DNA from: Clostridiales bacterium Firm_16 | Lineage (GTDB): Bacteria; Bacillota; Clostridia; Saccharofermentanales; Saccharofermentanaceae | Reading direction: 5' to 3' | DNA length: 64,000 bases | NCBI GenBank assembly: GCA_001604185.1 | Contig: LVAV01000054.1 | Span: 124,001 to 188,000, forward strand | Part shown: in pieces, positions 51,699 through 61,158 of the stretch | Layout of the letters: every line of letters begins with the position of its first letter | Numbering within the stretch: position 1 is the first letter of the stretch | Translations under genes and position numbers: made by a program | Notes under the pieces: model-generated | What the model saw: the letters and a program-made list of their open reading frames with translations, nothing else | Database searches by the model: none | What the model was told of the DNA's origin: nothing

Positions 51699-54600
51699 AT
51701 GAAGACAAAAAAGAAAAACTTTATTCGAACAATGGCCGCCGTAATTGCAACGGTGATTGCCATATCACCTATAGTTACTCGTGCGAAAGTCAGTGCCTGG
51801 GGAACACCGATTGGTGATGGCACGATTCACATGACGCATAACTCAAAGTGTGCGGAACTGTATCACAGCGGAAACCCGGAAGGTACTTCGAACTGCAATG
51901 CCAAGGCTGTGGTTAAGGATGGAAACTGGATTCCCGTTTACTGCGTAGAGAAAGGTAAGTATCTTAACGATACGGACTACGTTACCGCTTCGATGTATTC
52001 GAACAGCACCTGGAATTCGACCTACAACATGTCCGTCCGTGATGCCGTCGGCATGATCTATGTTTGTGGCTATAACGGCAATAACGGCTGGGGGCAGGTT
52101 CAGGCTGCTATCTTCGATCACGATGCAGACGATGCAACTCTTATGGCAAACAGTAACTACCACAAGTACGTTGCTACGCAGGCGCTTATCTGGGAAGTGA
52201 TTACCGGTAATACGTACTATTCCCGAAACGCTTCAGTTCAGGGTTGTATCGACACACTTCGATCTCGAATCAAGAACTATCAGAATCGGGAGTCGATAGC
52301 TGCGAATTCTACCGGCAGCATTAGCGTATATAAGACTGCATCTGATGCTGAATCACACGCTAACAGAGAAACCAGTGTAGAGAACGGTGTTGGTCATTTT
52401 GCATATGGGTACAATAGTTTCTATAACCCAACCAATTTCGTTGATTCCTCAAACTGGAAGTATGTTATCAACAACACTTCCGCAGATTTCACAACATCCA
52501 CTCAGAGAGAAAAAATCACTCTCGGATGGACTCGAGTCTACGGAAGCAGTGCAGAGGTTGGTCAGGCTGGAGAAGTTGTCTACATGCTCGATGACAACAA
52601 TGCCAATAACCTCTGGGGTGTTGTTCTTTGGACACCGGGCAACGGTAATCAGCTTACCATCTCAGCAACTGCAAGTTCCTCGAAAGTATATGCATCTTTT
52701 GAATTCAGTTTTCAGCGCGAGGCATATCAAGCAGCTGCAACTCTGAATACGACTAAAATAGATGATCAAGGAAATCCGTCCAGAGGCGCTACCTTTACAG
52801 TATATAAGGCAGATGGAACGACATTTGGCACCATGACTGATGCTAACAATGATGGTCATTACTCATTTTCTCTTTCAAGAAGTGAGTTCGCGGATGAGAA
52901 TAACATCTACTACGATACTGATAACAACGGAAAACCGATCACAACTCCTATCAGCAGAACCTATTCTGTCAAAGAAACATCTCCAGCTACAGAAGTATAT
53001 GTAAACGGAGAGTGGAAGAAGGCAACCTTTGCTGCGAACAGTACGACCTACTCAATCGGTATCTCAATCGATCGAGCAACCGGTAAGATGACATGGTCAG
53101 CTACCGGAACGAGTGGTGGTTCCGCAAACAGATCTGGTAGATCTACGGTTGGATCCATCTCTTTTGGTACTGCTAATCAGGGCGGCAAGACCGTGAACTA
53201 CCAGCAGGTCAATGCGAACGGAACCTTCTCGATCCAGAAGACGGATGAGAAAGGCAATGCTGCAAGAGGTGCTACTTTTGGAGTGTTTACTGATGCTGGC
53301 TGTACACAGAAAGCCTCGGTTACACTTTCAGATGCCAATAACGATGGTATCTATGAAGCGTCTGGATTCTCTTGGCCGAACAGAAAGAGATCTGATTCTG
53401 CTTCCCCTGCTGTTTACTACATCAAAGAACTGACGCCAGCAACGGAAGTGAAGGTTGGCGGATCCTGGCAGAAAGCGACTTGTGCACTCGACAGTACAGT
53501 CAGAACAATCCGTGTTGTCTGGAATCCGACGAACGGAGATATCACAGCTTACCTTTATGGCAGCGCTGTGACAGATTTTACCAGTGCAACACCTGAACTG
53601 ACAAAGAAAGGTTCTTTCAACGGAACCACATCGACAGTTTCTGCGGATTTCACAGGAAAGCCCTGGAAGAACACACCGTATGTTTATGCAAACGCAGACA
53701 TCACAGTGCTCAAGGTTGATAATCTTGGAAGAAGTGCCCGAGGCGCTGAGTTTACTGTTTACTCCGATAAAGATTGCAAGAACGCGATCGGAACCATGAC
53801 TGACCCGAACAACAACGGCAACTACATCTATTCTGGTATCTCTTTTGACAAGGCACTGAGAACATCGAGTGCTGCGCAGACGAAAGTCTTCTACATCAAG
53901 GAGACCAAGCCCGCAACAGAGATCCTCTTCAATGGTGAGTGGATCAAGATCGCCTGCAAAGCGGACTCCAAAGTCCGTAAAGTAACGATCACCTGGACTC
54001 CTTCCAATGGCGCTATCGAAGCGACACTGGAGGTCGATGGCAAGAATGTGCAGACAGTACAGGGCTCTTACAGTGAATCAACGTTCACTTCAACCGTGCA
54101 TGCGGATTTCTCCAACAACCCTGTAGTCAACACGATCACCTCGACCGGCTCCATGAAGATCGAGAAGTACGATGATGCGACTGGCGAACGACTTACCGGT
54201 GCTACATTCTGCGTCTATAACGACGTCAATGGAAACGGCAAGTTTGACAGCAAAGACACAGTTTACTGCGAAGCGCTGACAGATGAGGATGGCGATGGTA
54301 TCTATCTTCTCGATAAGATGCCTCTGGACAAAAAGTATCTAGTCAAAGAGACAGATGCTCCTGAGTACTATGAGACAGATCCGAACTACTACGCTTTTGA
54401 ACTTACCCCGAAGACAAGAAACGTCACCGTGGATAACGTTCAGTGGAAAGTAGTGGAAGGCGTGAAGGGTGAATTCCTGAACCATAACCCGATCATCGGG
54501 ACATCCCTTAAGGATGCAGAGACCAAGGAACACGTTACCATCGTTCGCGAGACGATCACCCTTGTGGACACTGTTTCCTACAACGGCCTGCATGTCGGAG

Positions 54601-56861
54601 AAACTTACGTCATGACAGGTACTCTCTATGACAAGGAGACCGGCGAAGTTGTTAAGGACGGAAACGGAAACGAAATCACTTCTTCCGTTACCTTCGTTCC
54701 TGAATCTGTGGAAGGAACTGTAGAAGTCGAATTCACGATCAATACGGAAGTTGCAAGAAAGAAGACTTTCGTAGCAGCTGAAAAGGTCAGACACGAAGAG
54801 AGTGAGAAGTGGGTAGGCATTCATTTTGATCTCGAAGATGAAGACCAGACCGTACAGGTTCCGGACATCCACACTACCCTCACCGACAACAGCACCAACG
54901 ATCACGTTGTGGCTTACCCGGAAGTGGAACTTACAGATGTCATCACCTATGAGAATCTTGTACCGGGACTCGAGTACACTGTTTCCGGTTATCTCATGGA
55001 CAAGAACACCAACGAGCCGCTGAAGAATGACAATGGTGAGATCATCTCAGCTAGTGAGACGTTCACCCCGAGCGAGAAGAACGGAACCGTATCCGTCACC
55101 TTCCGATTCGACAGAAAACTGGCGGACAACACTGTGCTTGTCGCTTTCGAAAGCCTCTTTTACGGAGATGTCCTCGTAGTCGAGCATAACGACATCGACG
55201 ATGTGGATCAGACCGTATATCTCCCGAGAATCCGTACAACGCTTCTCGGTCAGGACACGAAAGCGCATGTTGCTCCTAAGAGCGAGCAGATCACACTGGT
55301 GGATACAGTCGCTTATGAGAATCTGCTCCCCGGCAAGAAGTACACTCTGACAGGAACCCTTGTGAACAAGAAGACCGAGGACTTCCTGAAAGACGCGGAT
55401 GGAAATGTGATCTCTGCGACAGTCGAGTTCACTCCTGAGACAAGCAGCGGCAAGGTCGACGTGACATTCACATTCGACAGTTCACTGCTCCAGAACACAA
55501 CGCTGGTAGCCTTCGAAGAACTCAAGTACGACGGCATCACGGTGGCTACCCACAACGACATCAACGATGTGGATCAGACCGTGAACATCCCGGATATCCG
55601 AACCACTCTTTATGACAAGGATTTGGCAGAGGATCCCGAGATGAGAGACATGACCCGTGGCAACAGCACTGTCACCCTCGTGGATACAGTCTACTACGAG
55701 AACATCACTCCGAATCTTGAGTACACCGTGTACGGAACACTCATGGTCAAGGAGACAGGCGAAGCACTGATGGATAAGGATGGGAATCCGGTTACTGCAA
55801 GTGCGACATTTACTCCCGAAGAGAAGAGTGGCGAAGTAGAGGTTGAGTTCACAGTGGACACTGCTGATCTGGCCGGTAAACACCTCGTTGCATTTGAGAC
55901 ACTGGAGTACAACAATGTGGCCATCGTTGTACATGCTGATATCAAGGACGTGAACCAGACGGTACGTGTTCCGGAGATCGGCACTACCCTTACCGACAAG
56001 GAAACTGGCGATCATCTTAGTAGAATCGGCGAAAACACTGTTCTGACCGATAAGGTTTCCTACAAGGGACTTGTAGTTGGAAAGACTTACACAGTTACCG
56101 GTATCCTGATGGATAAGGAGACTGGAAAAGAACTTGCCGGCGCCGATGGTAAGCCGATTACAGCATCTGCTGAGTTCACAGCTGAAAAGACTGATGGATT
56201 CGTTGAAATCGAGTTCACTGTTGATTCCAGCCTGCTCCAGGGTAAGACCGTGGTTGCTTTCGAGACGATTCTCTATAAGGATGTTGAAATCGCTATCCAT
56301 GCCGACATCGAGGATGAAGGACAGACGGTTCTTTTCCCGAAGATCGGTACCACAGCGACAGTTGGTGGAAAGAAGGAATTCTTCCCCGGTGATTCCATTA
56401 CTCTGACAGACACAGTATCTTACGAGAATCTGATTCCCGGTAAGGTTTATGAACTTCGCGGCCAGCTCATGTGGACTTCGGGCGAACCTTTCGCACCGCA
56501 GGCACAGGCTGTTGTCAGTGTGGCAAGATTCCTTCCGACTACCGCAAACGGAACCGTTGAAGTGACATTTACATTCTTCGGACGTGAACTGAAACAGTAC
56601 GAGAAACTCGTAGTTTTCGAGGATTTGTATCTGGTAGAAGTCGTGACTGGAGAAGATGGACAGCCGGCTGAGAAACTGACCAAGATCGTTTCCCACGCGG
56701 ATTTGAATGACGAAGGCCAGACCGTATCGGTAAAGCCGTGGATCCCGTCCACTGGTGAGACCGGTGATTCCACAGGAAGTGTTCTTGCCGGATTCATCGC
56801 TATCTGTCTCGGTGGTGTGATTGCTTTCATAGTGATCAAGAAGAAAAAGGACAACGAATAA
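51699..56861 (+). CDS. giant surface adhesin: thioester domain, CnaB-like and T-Q ester-bond repeats
   Basis: 1720 residues from an ATG behind GAAAGGACAATAAC. A signal peptide (1-34) is followed by a thioester domain (about 35-235) with cysteine 82 in VYCVEKGKY and glutamine 161 in ATQALIWE, which should form an internal thioester that binds host or surface amines. Four SpaA/CnaB-like repeats follow (GATFTVYK, GATFGVFTD, GAEFTVYSD, GATFCVYND). Then come six VaFE/T-Q ester-bond-type repeats (TTLTDKETGDH, LVDTVSYENL, YTVTGTL type), and a C-terminal sorting signal IPSTGE, a membrane helix and KKKKDNE. The layout is a sortase-anchored fibre-like adhesin. It is carried by the element as cargo. Confidence 0.9.
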   Translation: MKTKKKNFIRTMAAVIATVIAISPIVTRAKVSAWGTPIGDGTIHMTHNSKCAELYHSGNPEGTSNCNAKAVVKDGNWIPVYCVEKGKYLNDTDYVTASMYSNSTWNSTYNMSVRDAVGMIYVCGYNGNNGWGQVQAAIFDHDADDATLMANSNYHKYVATQALIWEVITGNTYYSRNASVQGCIDTLRSRIKNYQNRESIAANSTGSISVYKTASDAESHANRETSVENGVGHFAYGYNSFYNPTNFVDSSNWKYVINNTSADFTTSTQREKITLGWTRVYGSSAEVGQAGEVVYMLDDNNANNLWGVVLWTPGNGNQLTISATASSSKVYASFEFSFQREAYQAAATLNTTKIDDQGNPSRGATFTVYKADGTTFGTMTDANNDGHYSFSLSRSEFADENNIYYDTDNNGKPITTPISRTYSVKETSPATEVYVNGEWKKATFAANSTTYSIGISIDRATGKMTWSATGTSGGSANRSGRSTVGSISFGTANQGGKTVNYQQVNANGTFSIQKTDEKGNAARGATFGVFTDAGCTQKASVTLSDANNDGIYEASGFSWPNRKRSDSASPAVYYIKELTPATEVKVGGSWQKATCALDSTVRTIRVVWNPTNGDITAYLYGSAVTDFTSATPELTKKGSFNGTTSTVSADFTGKPWKNTPYVYANADITVLKVDNLGRSARGAEFTVYSDKDCKNAIGTMTDPNNNGNYIYSGISFDKALRTSSAAQTKVFYIKETKPATEILFNGEWIKIACKADSKVRKVTITWTPSNGAIEATLEVDGKNVQTVQGSYSESTFTSTVHADFSNNPVVNTITSTGSMKIEKYDDATGERLTGATFCVYNDVNGNGKFDSKDTVYCEALTDEDGDGIYLLDKMPLDKKYLVKETDAPEYYETDPNYYAFELTPKTRNVTVDNVQWKVVEGVKGEFLNHNPIIGTSLKDAETKEHVTIVRETITLVDTVSYNGLHVGETYVMTGTLYDKETGEVVKDGNGNEITSSVTFVPESVEGTVEVEFTINTEVARKKTFVAAEKVRHEESEKWVGIHFDLEDEDQTVQVPDIHTTLTDNSTNDHVVAYPEVELTDVITYENLVPGLEYTVSGYLMDKNTNEPLKNDNGEIISASETFTPSEKNGTVSVTFRFDRKLADNTVLVAFESLFYGDVLVVEHNDIDDVDQTVYLPRIRTTLLGQDTKAHVAPKSEQITLVDTVAYENLLPGKKYTLTGTLVNKKTEDFLKDADGNVISATVEFTPETSSGKVDVTFTFDSSLLQNTTLVAFEELKYDGITVATHNDINDVDQTVNIPDIRTTLYDKDLAEDPEMRDMTRGNSTVTLVDTVYYENITPNLEYTVYGTLMVKETGEALMDKDGNPVTASATFTPEEKSGEVEVEFTVDTADLAGKHLVAFETLEYNNVAIVVHADIKDVNQTVRVPEIGTTLTDKETGDHLSRIGENTVLTDKVSYKGLVVGKTYTVTGILMDKETGKELAGADGKPITASAEFTAEKTDGFVEIEFTVDSSLLQGKTVVAFETILYKDVEIAIHADIEDEGQTVLFPKIGTTATVGGKKEFFPGDSITLTDTVSYENLIPGKVYELRGQLMWTSGEPFAPQAQAVVSVARFLPTTANGTVEVTFTFFGRELKQYEKLVVFEDLYLVEVVTGEDGQPAEKLTKIVSHADLNDEGQTVSVKPWIPSTGETGDSTGSVLAGFIAICLGGVIAFIVIKKKKDNE

Positions 56862-56881
56862 AAAGAAGGAAGGTGAAACCT

Positions 56882-57238
56882 ATGATGAAGGTCCTTAAGT
56901 CGGGTAATACCCGCAGAATTCTCTGCACGATCCTCATGATCGTGCTGGTCGTAGGACTCATGGCAGTTCCTTGTCTCGCGGATGGTAACGGCGATGTTGC
57001 CGGAGCCGTGGAAGCGACATGGAACTCCGCCAAGGGACAGGTGAAGACGATCACGAACAATGTAATCTTCCCTGTGCTCGACATGATCCTTGCGATCCTC
57101 TTTTTTGTGAAGATCGGTACGGCTTACTTTGACTATAGGAAGCACGGACAGTTTGAGTTCGCTGCTCCCTGCATCCTGTTTGCTTGTCTGATCTTTACTC
57201 TGACTGCGCCTCTTTACATCTGGAACATCATCGGATGA
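56882..57238 (+). CDS. DUF3852-like small membrane protein (pilin-like conjugation subunit)
   Basis: 118 residues. The signal-like segment (ILCTILMIVLVVGLMAVPCLA) is followed by two hydrophobic helices (NVIFPVLDMILAILFFVKIGTAYF and PCILFACLIFTLTAPLYIW). This resembles DUF3852 of clostridial conjugative elements and VirB2/TrbC-like pilin subunits. ATG ATG gives two possible starts behind AAGGAAGGTG. It begins the transfer gene block and is followed by a terminator. Confidence 0.75.
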   Translation: MMKVLKSGNTRRILCTILMIVLVVGLMAVPCLADGNGDVAGAVEATWNSAKGQVKTITNNVIFPVLDMILAILFFVKIGTAYFDYRKHGQFEFAAPCILFACLIFTLTAPLYIWNIIG

Positions 57239-57265
57239 GAAAGAGTCGTAACGACCTGAGAATGG

Positions 57266-57297
57266 GCGGTTTGCAATGGCGCAAGCCGCCTTTCTCA
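57266..57297 (+). terminator. intrinsic terminator inside the transfer block
   Basis: GGCGGTTTGC pairs with GCGCAAGCCGCC around AATG, followed by TTTCTC. It lies between the DUF3852-like and VirB6-like genes. Confidence 0.7.
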
Positions 57298-57327
57298 ATT
57301 CAAGAAAGATTGGAGGTAGATTGACCA

Positions 57328-58260
57328 ATGTTTGGTTGGCTAGAAGACATTATTGAAGCACTGGGAGATCTTCTCTCAGACATATACGAAGGTATCGGCG
57401 AAGTTGTATCCAAAATCATCTGGGATACGATGCTCAGATGGGTCTATGAGACTATCTATGGAGCGATTGCCGATTTCTTCACATCTATCAACAACTACGG
57501 CGCCGAGATGTTTGACCTCGGTTGGATCCAGGCAGCCGTGAGGCTGTTTGTACTTTTTGGATGGGCACTATTCATAACCGGAACTGCCGTTGCTGTATTC
57601 GATGTTGCTATCGAGTATCAGCACGGAAGAGCGAATATCCGCTCCTGCTGTCTGAACATCCTTAAGGGTTTTTTCGCCTGCAGCATGTTGGGCACGGTGC
57701 CTATTGCACTATATAAGTTCTCAATAACGCTACAGAACACGTTTTCGAAGGATTTGATCAATGCATTTATCGATGGGCAAGCCTCGAAGGATTATAGCAC
57801 TCTGATACTGGATACACTGAAAACTGTGTTCTTTATCGGTACAGGTATTGAAGGACTCCTGATGCTCCTGTACCTGATAGCGTTCGGTTACTGCACCGTG
57901 AAACTGTTTTTCGCAAACATTAAACGTGGCGGCATCCTGCTGATCCAGATCGCGATCGGATCCCTCTATATGTTCTCGGTACCCCGAGGCTACACCGACG
58001 GATTCAATCAGTGGTGCAAGCAGGTCATTGCGCTTTGCTTTACAGCTTTCATGCAAACAACGCTCATGTTTCTCGGGCTTCTGACCATGACGGACAGTCT
58101 GGCTCTGGGAACCGGAATTATGCTGGCAGCCAATGAAGTTCCGAAGATCGCGCAGCAGTTTGGTCTGGATTCCTCTGTGCACGTGAATGTGACCAGCATG
58201 GTACACACGGCCTGCACTTCGGTAAACCTGGCCCGTATGGTGGGAGGTGCGAAGTCATGA
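57328..58260 (+). CDS. VirB6/TrbL-like conjugation membrane protein
   Basis: 310 residues with several long hydrophobic helices (LFVLFGWALFITGTAVAVFDV, GFFACSMLGTVPIALYKF, LLMLLYLIAFGYCTVKLFF and more), a charged segment and the N-terminal GWLEDIIEALGDLLSDIYEGI. The pattern is that of TrbL/VirB6-type channel proteins of clostridial ICEs. It would form the inner-membrane part of the type IV secretion channel. The stop overlaps the next start (ATGA), so the two genes are translationally coupled. GGAGG lies 11 bases before the ATG. Confidence 0.78.
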   Translation: MFGWLEDIIEALGDLLSDIYEGIGEVVSKIIWDTMLRWVYETIYGAIADFFTSINNYGAEMFDLGWIQAAVRLFVLFGWALFITGTAVAVFDVAIEYQHGRANIRSCCLNILKGFFACSMLGTVPIALYKFSITLQNTFSKDLINAFIDGQASKDYSTLILDTLKTVFFIGTGIEGLLMLLYLIAFGYCTVKLFFANIKRGGILLIQIAIGSLYMFSVPRGYTDGFNQWCKQVIALCFTAFMQTTLMFLGLLTMTDSLALGTGIMLAANEVPKIAQQFGLDSSVHVNVTSMVHTACTSVNLARMVGGAKS

Positions 58261-58514
58261 ATTACATATACCCAGAAAACCTGAAAGCGAAACCGACACT
58301 GTGGTTCTGGAGCCTGAAACACTTTGTGATTCTGGCGGTCGGAGCCCTTTTGTCGATCGTATTCCTGATCCACCTGCGCCTGATTTATCCGGCAGTGGCA
58401 GTTCTGGTATACGCATTTCTCACGATCAGCCTCGATGAGGCAACAATACTGGACTTCCTGAAATACGCGGTGAGGTATTTTCTTACAACGCAGCAGGAAT
58501 TCGAATGGAGGTAA
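58257..58514 (+). CDS. PrgI-like small conjugation membrane protein
   Basis: 85 residues with two adjacent hydrophobic helices (residues 20-40 and 43-62) and a C-terminal helix. NYIYPENLKAKPTLWFWSL and the position just before an ATPase-associated gene fit PrgI-like (VirB3-type) proteins. The start overlaps the VirB6-like stop by four bases (ATGA) and has GGGAGG. Confidence 0.7.
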   Translation: MNYIYPENLKAKPTLWFWSLKHFVILAVGALLSIVFLIHLRLIYPAVAVLVYAFLTISLDEATILDFLKYAVRYFLTTQQEFEWR

Positions 58515-58519
58515 AAACA

Positions 58520-59110
58520 ATGGGGATTTTTGAATTGTTTTCGAAAGGCTCGAAAAGATCTGTGCAGAACTTGCTCGGTGTCGAGTCTTTTACGAAGTAC
58601 GGTCTTCGGACCAATAAGGGCGAGCTTCTGTTTTATCAGGTGAGCCCGATCAATATCTCCGTTCTCTCAAAAGCTTCGATCGAAGCGAAGATCCGAAATC
58701 TGATGCATGTGCTCTCGACACTTCCGAACATCGAGATCACGTGCACGGATTCTTCGGAGTGTTTCGATGACAACCAGATCTATCTGACGGAGAGAATGGA
58801 AGATGAACCGAATCCGATGATCCGGTCACTGCTGAAGAAGGACAAGGAATTCCTCGACAGTATCCAGATCGAGATGGCCACTTCCCGACAGTTTGCGTTT
58901 ATCGCAAGGTGCAAGGGACTGAAACAGGATCAGGTCTTTGCGCTGGCAAACAGAGTGGAGAAGGTCATATCTGATCAGGGATTTGAGGTGCGCCGGATGA
59001 GCAAGGAAGACATAAAGCGCTTCCTGGCTATCTATTTCGATGCCTCCTATACCGGAGACAGAATGCCGGATGTGGATGGAGCACAGTACTTTGAGACAGA
59101 GTTTGAATAG
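58520..59110 (+). CDS. VirB4 N-terminal-like conjugation protein
   Basis: 196 residues; start MGIFELFSKGSKRS chosen because GGAGG is eight bases upstream. The sequence LGVESFTKYGLRTNKGELLFYQVSPINISVLS resembles the N-terminal region that stands in front of VirB4 ATPases of this ICE group, here as a separate protein with no Walker motif. It likely anchors VirB4 to the membrane complex. The VirB4-like gene normally follows at once, but here about 2 kb of other genes lie between. Confidence 0.6.
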   Translation: MGIFELFSKGSKRSVQNLLGVESFTKYGLRTNKGELLFYQVSPINISVLSKASIEAKIRNLMHVLSTLPNIEITCTDSSECFDDNQIYLTERMEDEPNPMIRSLLKKDKEFLDSIQIEMATSRQFAFIARCKGLKQDQVFALANRVEKVISDQGFEVRRMSKEDIKRFLAIYFDASYTGDRMPDVDGAQYFETEFE

Positions 59111-59123
59111 GAGTTATCCCTTA

Positions 59124-59150
59124 ACCGAGTCATGATATAATGAACTCGGT
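59124..59150 (+). promoter_or_regulatory. promoter box inside an operator palindrome
   Basis: A consensus TATAAT (59136-59141) lies in the centre of ACCGAGT...ACTCGGT, a 7-base inverted repeat 13 bases apart. A repressor bound here would block transcription of the NifX-like gene. The -35 box is not convincing (TTATCC region). Confidence 0.55.
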
Positions 59151-59209
59151 AGGGGAAAACCCTTGGTATAGATAATCATCAGATTTCAGTGCTCAGTAAG
59201 GTGGTAGTT

Positions 59210-60517
59210 ATGTACATTGGTGTGATCTATGACAAACAGACAAAGCAGGTAGCCGATTATTCGCCGGAAGCGTCCCTGATGAAATACACGATCAGTGAGG
59301 ACGGCTATCTGGCCGACGGAACGAAATGGCTTCCCGAAGCGCAGTCTAATCTGCGTATCGAAAAGGAGAACGAGTATACAAAACTGATGGCCGTATTGAT
59401 CTGCGGAAAAATCGGTGATGGCGCAGCAAAAGCCATGGAAGATTTTAATGTAAAGGTCTACCGGAATGTCGCCGGAGATGTTAATGATGTGATCGAAACA
59501 TATAAGAATAACCAGTTGGAAGAAGGAGAAAACACGAAGCTCCCGGCCCGCCAGAATCTTTTCGAATACTTTCGTGCCCATCGTATCTATGATAAAAGAG
59601 AACTGGATTGCTATCGAAAAGGACTGGAAATGTTTGGAGTTGCTTTGACGGAGAAAGATAAGCTTTGGATCTATGACCAGTGCTATGCGCTAGAATCAAG
59701 ATGGTACTTGTTCCCGTATATTGCTGAAGTATTGGATATCCGACTTGATCTGAAACATGCGTTGAAATATATGAGCGGATTTTTGAAAGTGTTTTCCCGC
59801 ATCGACGGAAGAAACTGTGATAATGTGCAGGATCAGTCTCTCATGGTTGAAAGGATCAAGATCCTTGCTGACAATATGAAAGAAGACGAGCGTCAGGAGT
59901 TTCTGGATGAAACCTTTATCGTCGTGGCGAAAAACAGAGAGATCATGGTGGCGGAATATCTGATGGATCAGGGCGCCGATATCAGTTATGTAAACAAGAA
60001 GGGACTGTCGGTCGAAAAGTACGAAACGGCGATGGAAGATATGACAATGGCTACCTATCTTTCCTATTATCGTGCCAACGGTAAGAAGAAAGGCCCGGCA
60101 GTGGACTATTTCAAATGCAAGGTCAAAAACTTTAAGGATGAGCCATTGGAACAACGGATGTGGGTGACCCGTTACGATCCGCGATTTAAAGAGGAAGAGG
60201 AAGGTGTAGTCTTTGGCAAGCGCGCCTTGTCCGTCTGCAAAGAAATCCTCAAGGACTACGAAAAGACGGGTATCCTGAAGAAGACTACCAAGGCGGAGGA
60301 ACTCGATGCTTTTGTCGAGGAGTACAACTGGGACGATGGTTTTGAGGTTCCTCACTTCTTAGCGGTCCATCCGAACTGCAGCAGAGAAACAAAAGAGAAG
60401 ATGTACGAGCTTGTCGAAGGCAACAGCTTCTACGGAACCAAAGATTTCGAGGATTCCGATGATGAACAGTGGAAAGCTTTTATCTCGGAACTGCATGACA
60501 TGCTGAATGGGAAATAA
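59210..60517 (+). CDS. NifX-like (FeMo-cofactor-binding fold) N-terminal domain fused to a long unknown domain
   Basis: 435 residues from an ATG behind AAGGTGGTAGTT. Residues of about 1-115 resemble the dinitrogenase iron-molybdenum cofactor/NifX fold: IGVIYDKQTKQVADYS, then AVLICGKIGDGAAKAMED, FNVKVYRNVAGDVNDVIETY and NNQLEEGE. In this family the last part normally reads GIKVYLGVSGTVDEAIEAY. The remaining 320 residues are helical, with an ankyrin-like segment (VAEYLMDQGADISYVNKKG) and no clear enzyme motif. NifX-like proteins bind metal-sulfur clusters; what this fusion does is unknown. It has its own promoter/operator and sits in the transfer operon as apparent cargo. Confidence 0.55.
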   Translation: MYIGVIYDKQTKQVADYSPEASLMKYTISEDGYLADGTKWLPEAQSNLRIEKENEYTKLMAVLICGKIGDGAAKAMEDFNVKVYRNVAGDVNDVIETYKNNQLEEGENTKLPARQNLFEYFRAHRIYDKRELDCYRKGLEMFGVALTEKDKLWIYDQCYALESRWYLFPYIAEVLDIRLDLKHALKYMSGFLKVFSRIDGRNCDNVQDQSLMVERIKILADNMKEDERQEFLDETFIVVAKNREIMVAEYLMDQGADISYVNKKGLSVEKYETAMEDMTMATYLSYYRANGKKKGPAVDYFKCKVKNFKDEPLEQRMWVTRYDPRFKEEEEGVVFGKRALSVCKEILKDYEKTGILKKTTKAEELDAFVEEYNWDDGFEVPHFLAVHPNCSRETKEKMYELVEGNSFYGTKDFEDSDDEQWKAFISELHDMLNGK

Positions 60518-60840
60518 TATATTCAGAAGGATTAAGGGACAACCTTAGTACAGAAATCTTGAATTAAATGCACTAAGGAACGAGAACAGTTTTCTCCCAA
60601 TCATCTTGGCTTTCCCCCAAAATGATGCGCTTTTTAGGAGAAAGACGAGCCAAACACTCGGGTAAATACAGTCCGTATACTCGATTAGTTTGGAAAAGAA
60701 AAGCCCAACCCATCAGTCCAAGTTCAGAACAAGACGGTTTTGAACTCGGTCTATTGGTGTTGAACAAATGATGATTAAGGATCTTGGAGGATTCCAGGGT
60801 CCTTTTCTTATACGAAATAACAGTGAAGGAGGTGAGAAAA
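60518..60840. other. intergenic stretch after the NifX-like gene
   Basis: No gene is supported in these 323 bases. It contains a second copy of the 10-base TGAACTCGGT at 60741-60750 (the first is at 59141-59150) and a terminator at 60777-60810. Confidence 0.55.
60777..60810 (+). terminator. intrinsic terminator before the Cys-rich small gene
   Basis: AAGGATCTTGG pairs with CCAGGGTCCTT (two G-U pairs) around AGGATT, followed by TTCTTA. It is the same type as those at 51640 and 61093. Confidence 0.8.
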
Positions 60841-61113
60841 ATGCCGAAAAATGAAAGAAAGAATTACGAACGATGTGATAGTTGCGCATGGTCTCGAAGG
60901 TATTCGGATAAACTAATATGCATTCAAAAGAAAAGCCCGTTTTGTGCACGGTTGGTTGATAAAGATCACTGGTGCGAGTTCCATGAACTATGGTACAAGG
61001 TTGCTTATATGCAGAGAGTGGCAGGCTGGTCATTTGAACAGTGTATCGAGTTCGTGAAGCAATACTTGGAAGAACAAAGGAAGAGTGAGACGAAGGACCA
61101 AGGAGATATCTGA
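60841..61113 (+). CDS. small cysteine-rich protein, unknown
   Basis: 90 residues starting MPKNERKNYERCDSCAWSRR after GGAGGTGAGAAAA. Cysteines C12, C15, C27, C34 and C45 (CDSC, ICIQ, FCAR, DHWC) suggest a metal-binding knuckle. The second half is a charged helix. No family is recognised. It stands between the cargo gene and the VirB4-like gene; its stop codon lies inside the next terminator hairpin. Confidence 0.55.
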   Translation: MPKNERKNYERCDSCAWSRRYSDKLICIQKKSPFCARLVDKDHWCEFHELWYKVAYMQRVAGWSFEQCIEFVKQYLEEQRKSETKDQGDI

Positions 61114-61126
61114 GGTCCTTTTCTTA
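61093..61126 (+). terminator. intrinsic terminator overlapping the stop codon of the Cys-rich gene
   Basis: AAGGACC (61093-61099) pairs with GGTCCTT (61114-61120), followed by TTCTTAT. The TGA at 61111-61113 is in the loop. Confidence 0.78.
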
Positions 61127-61158
61127 TGCCAGAAAACAGAGAAAGGATGTGATAATGA

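Noticed and set aside
60573-60767. 64-codon minus-strand frame after the NifX-like gene
   Set aside because: It has no ribosome site, no family match, and lies against the direction of the element.
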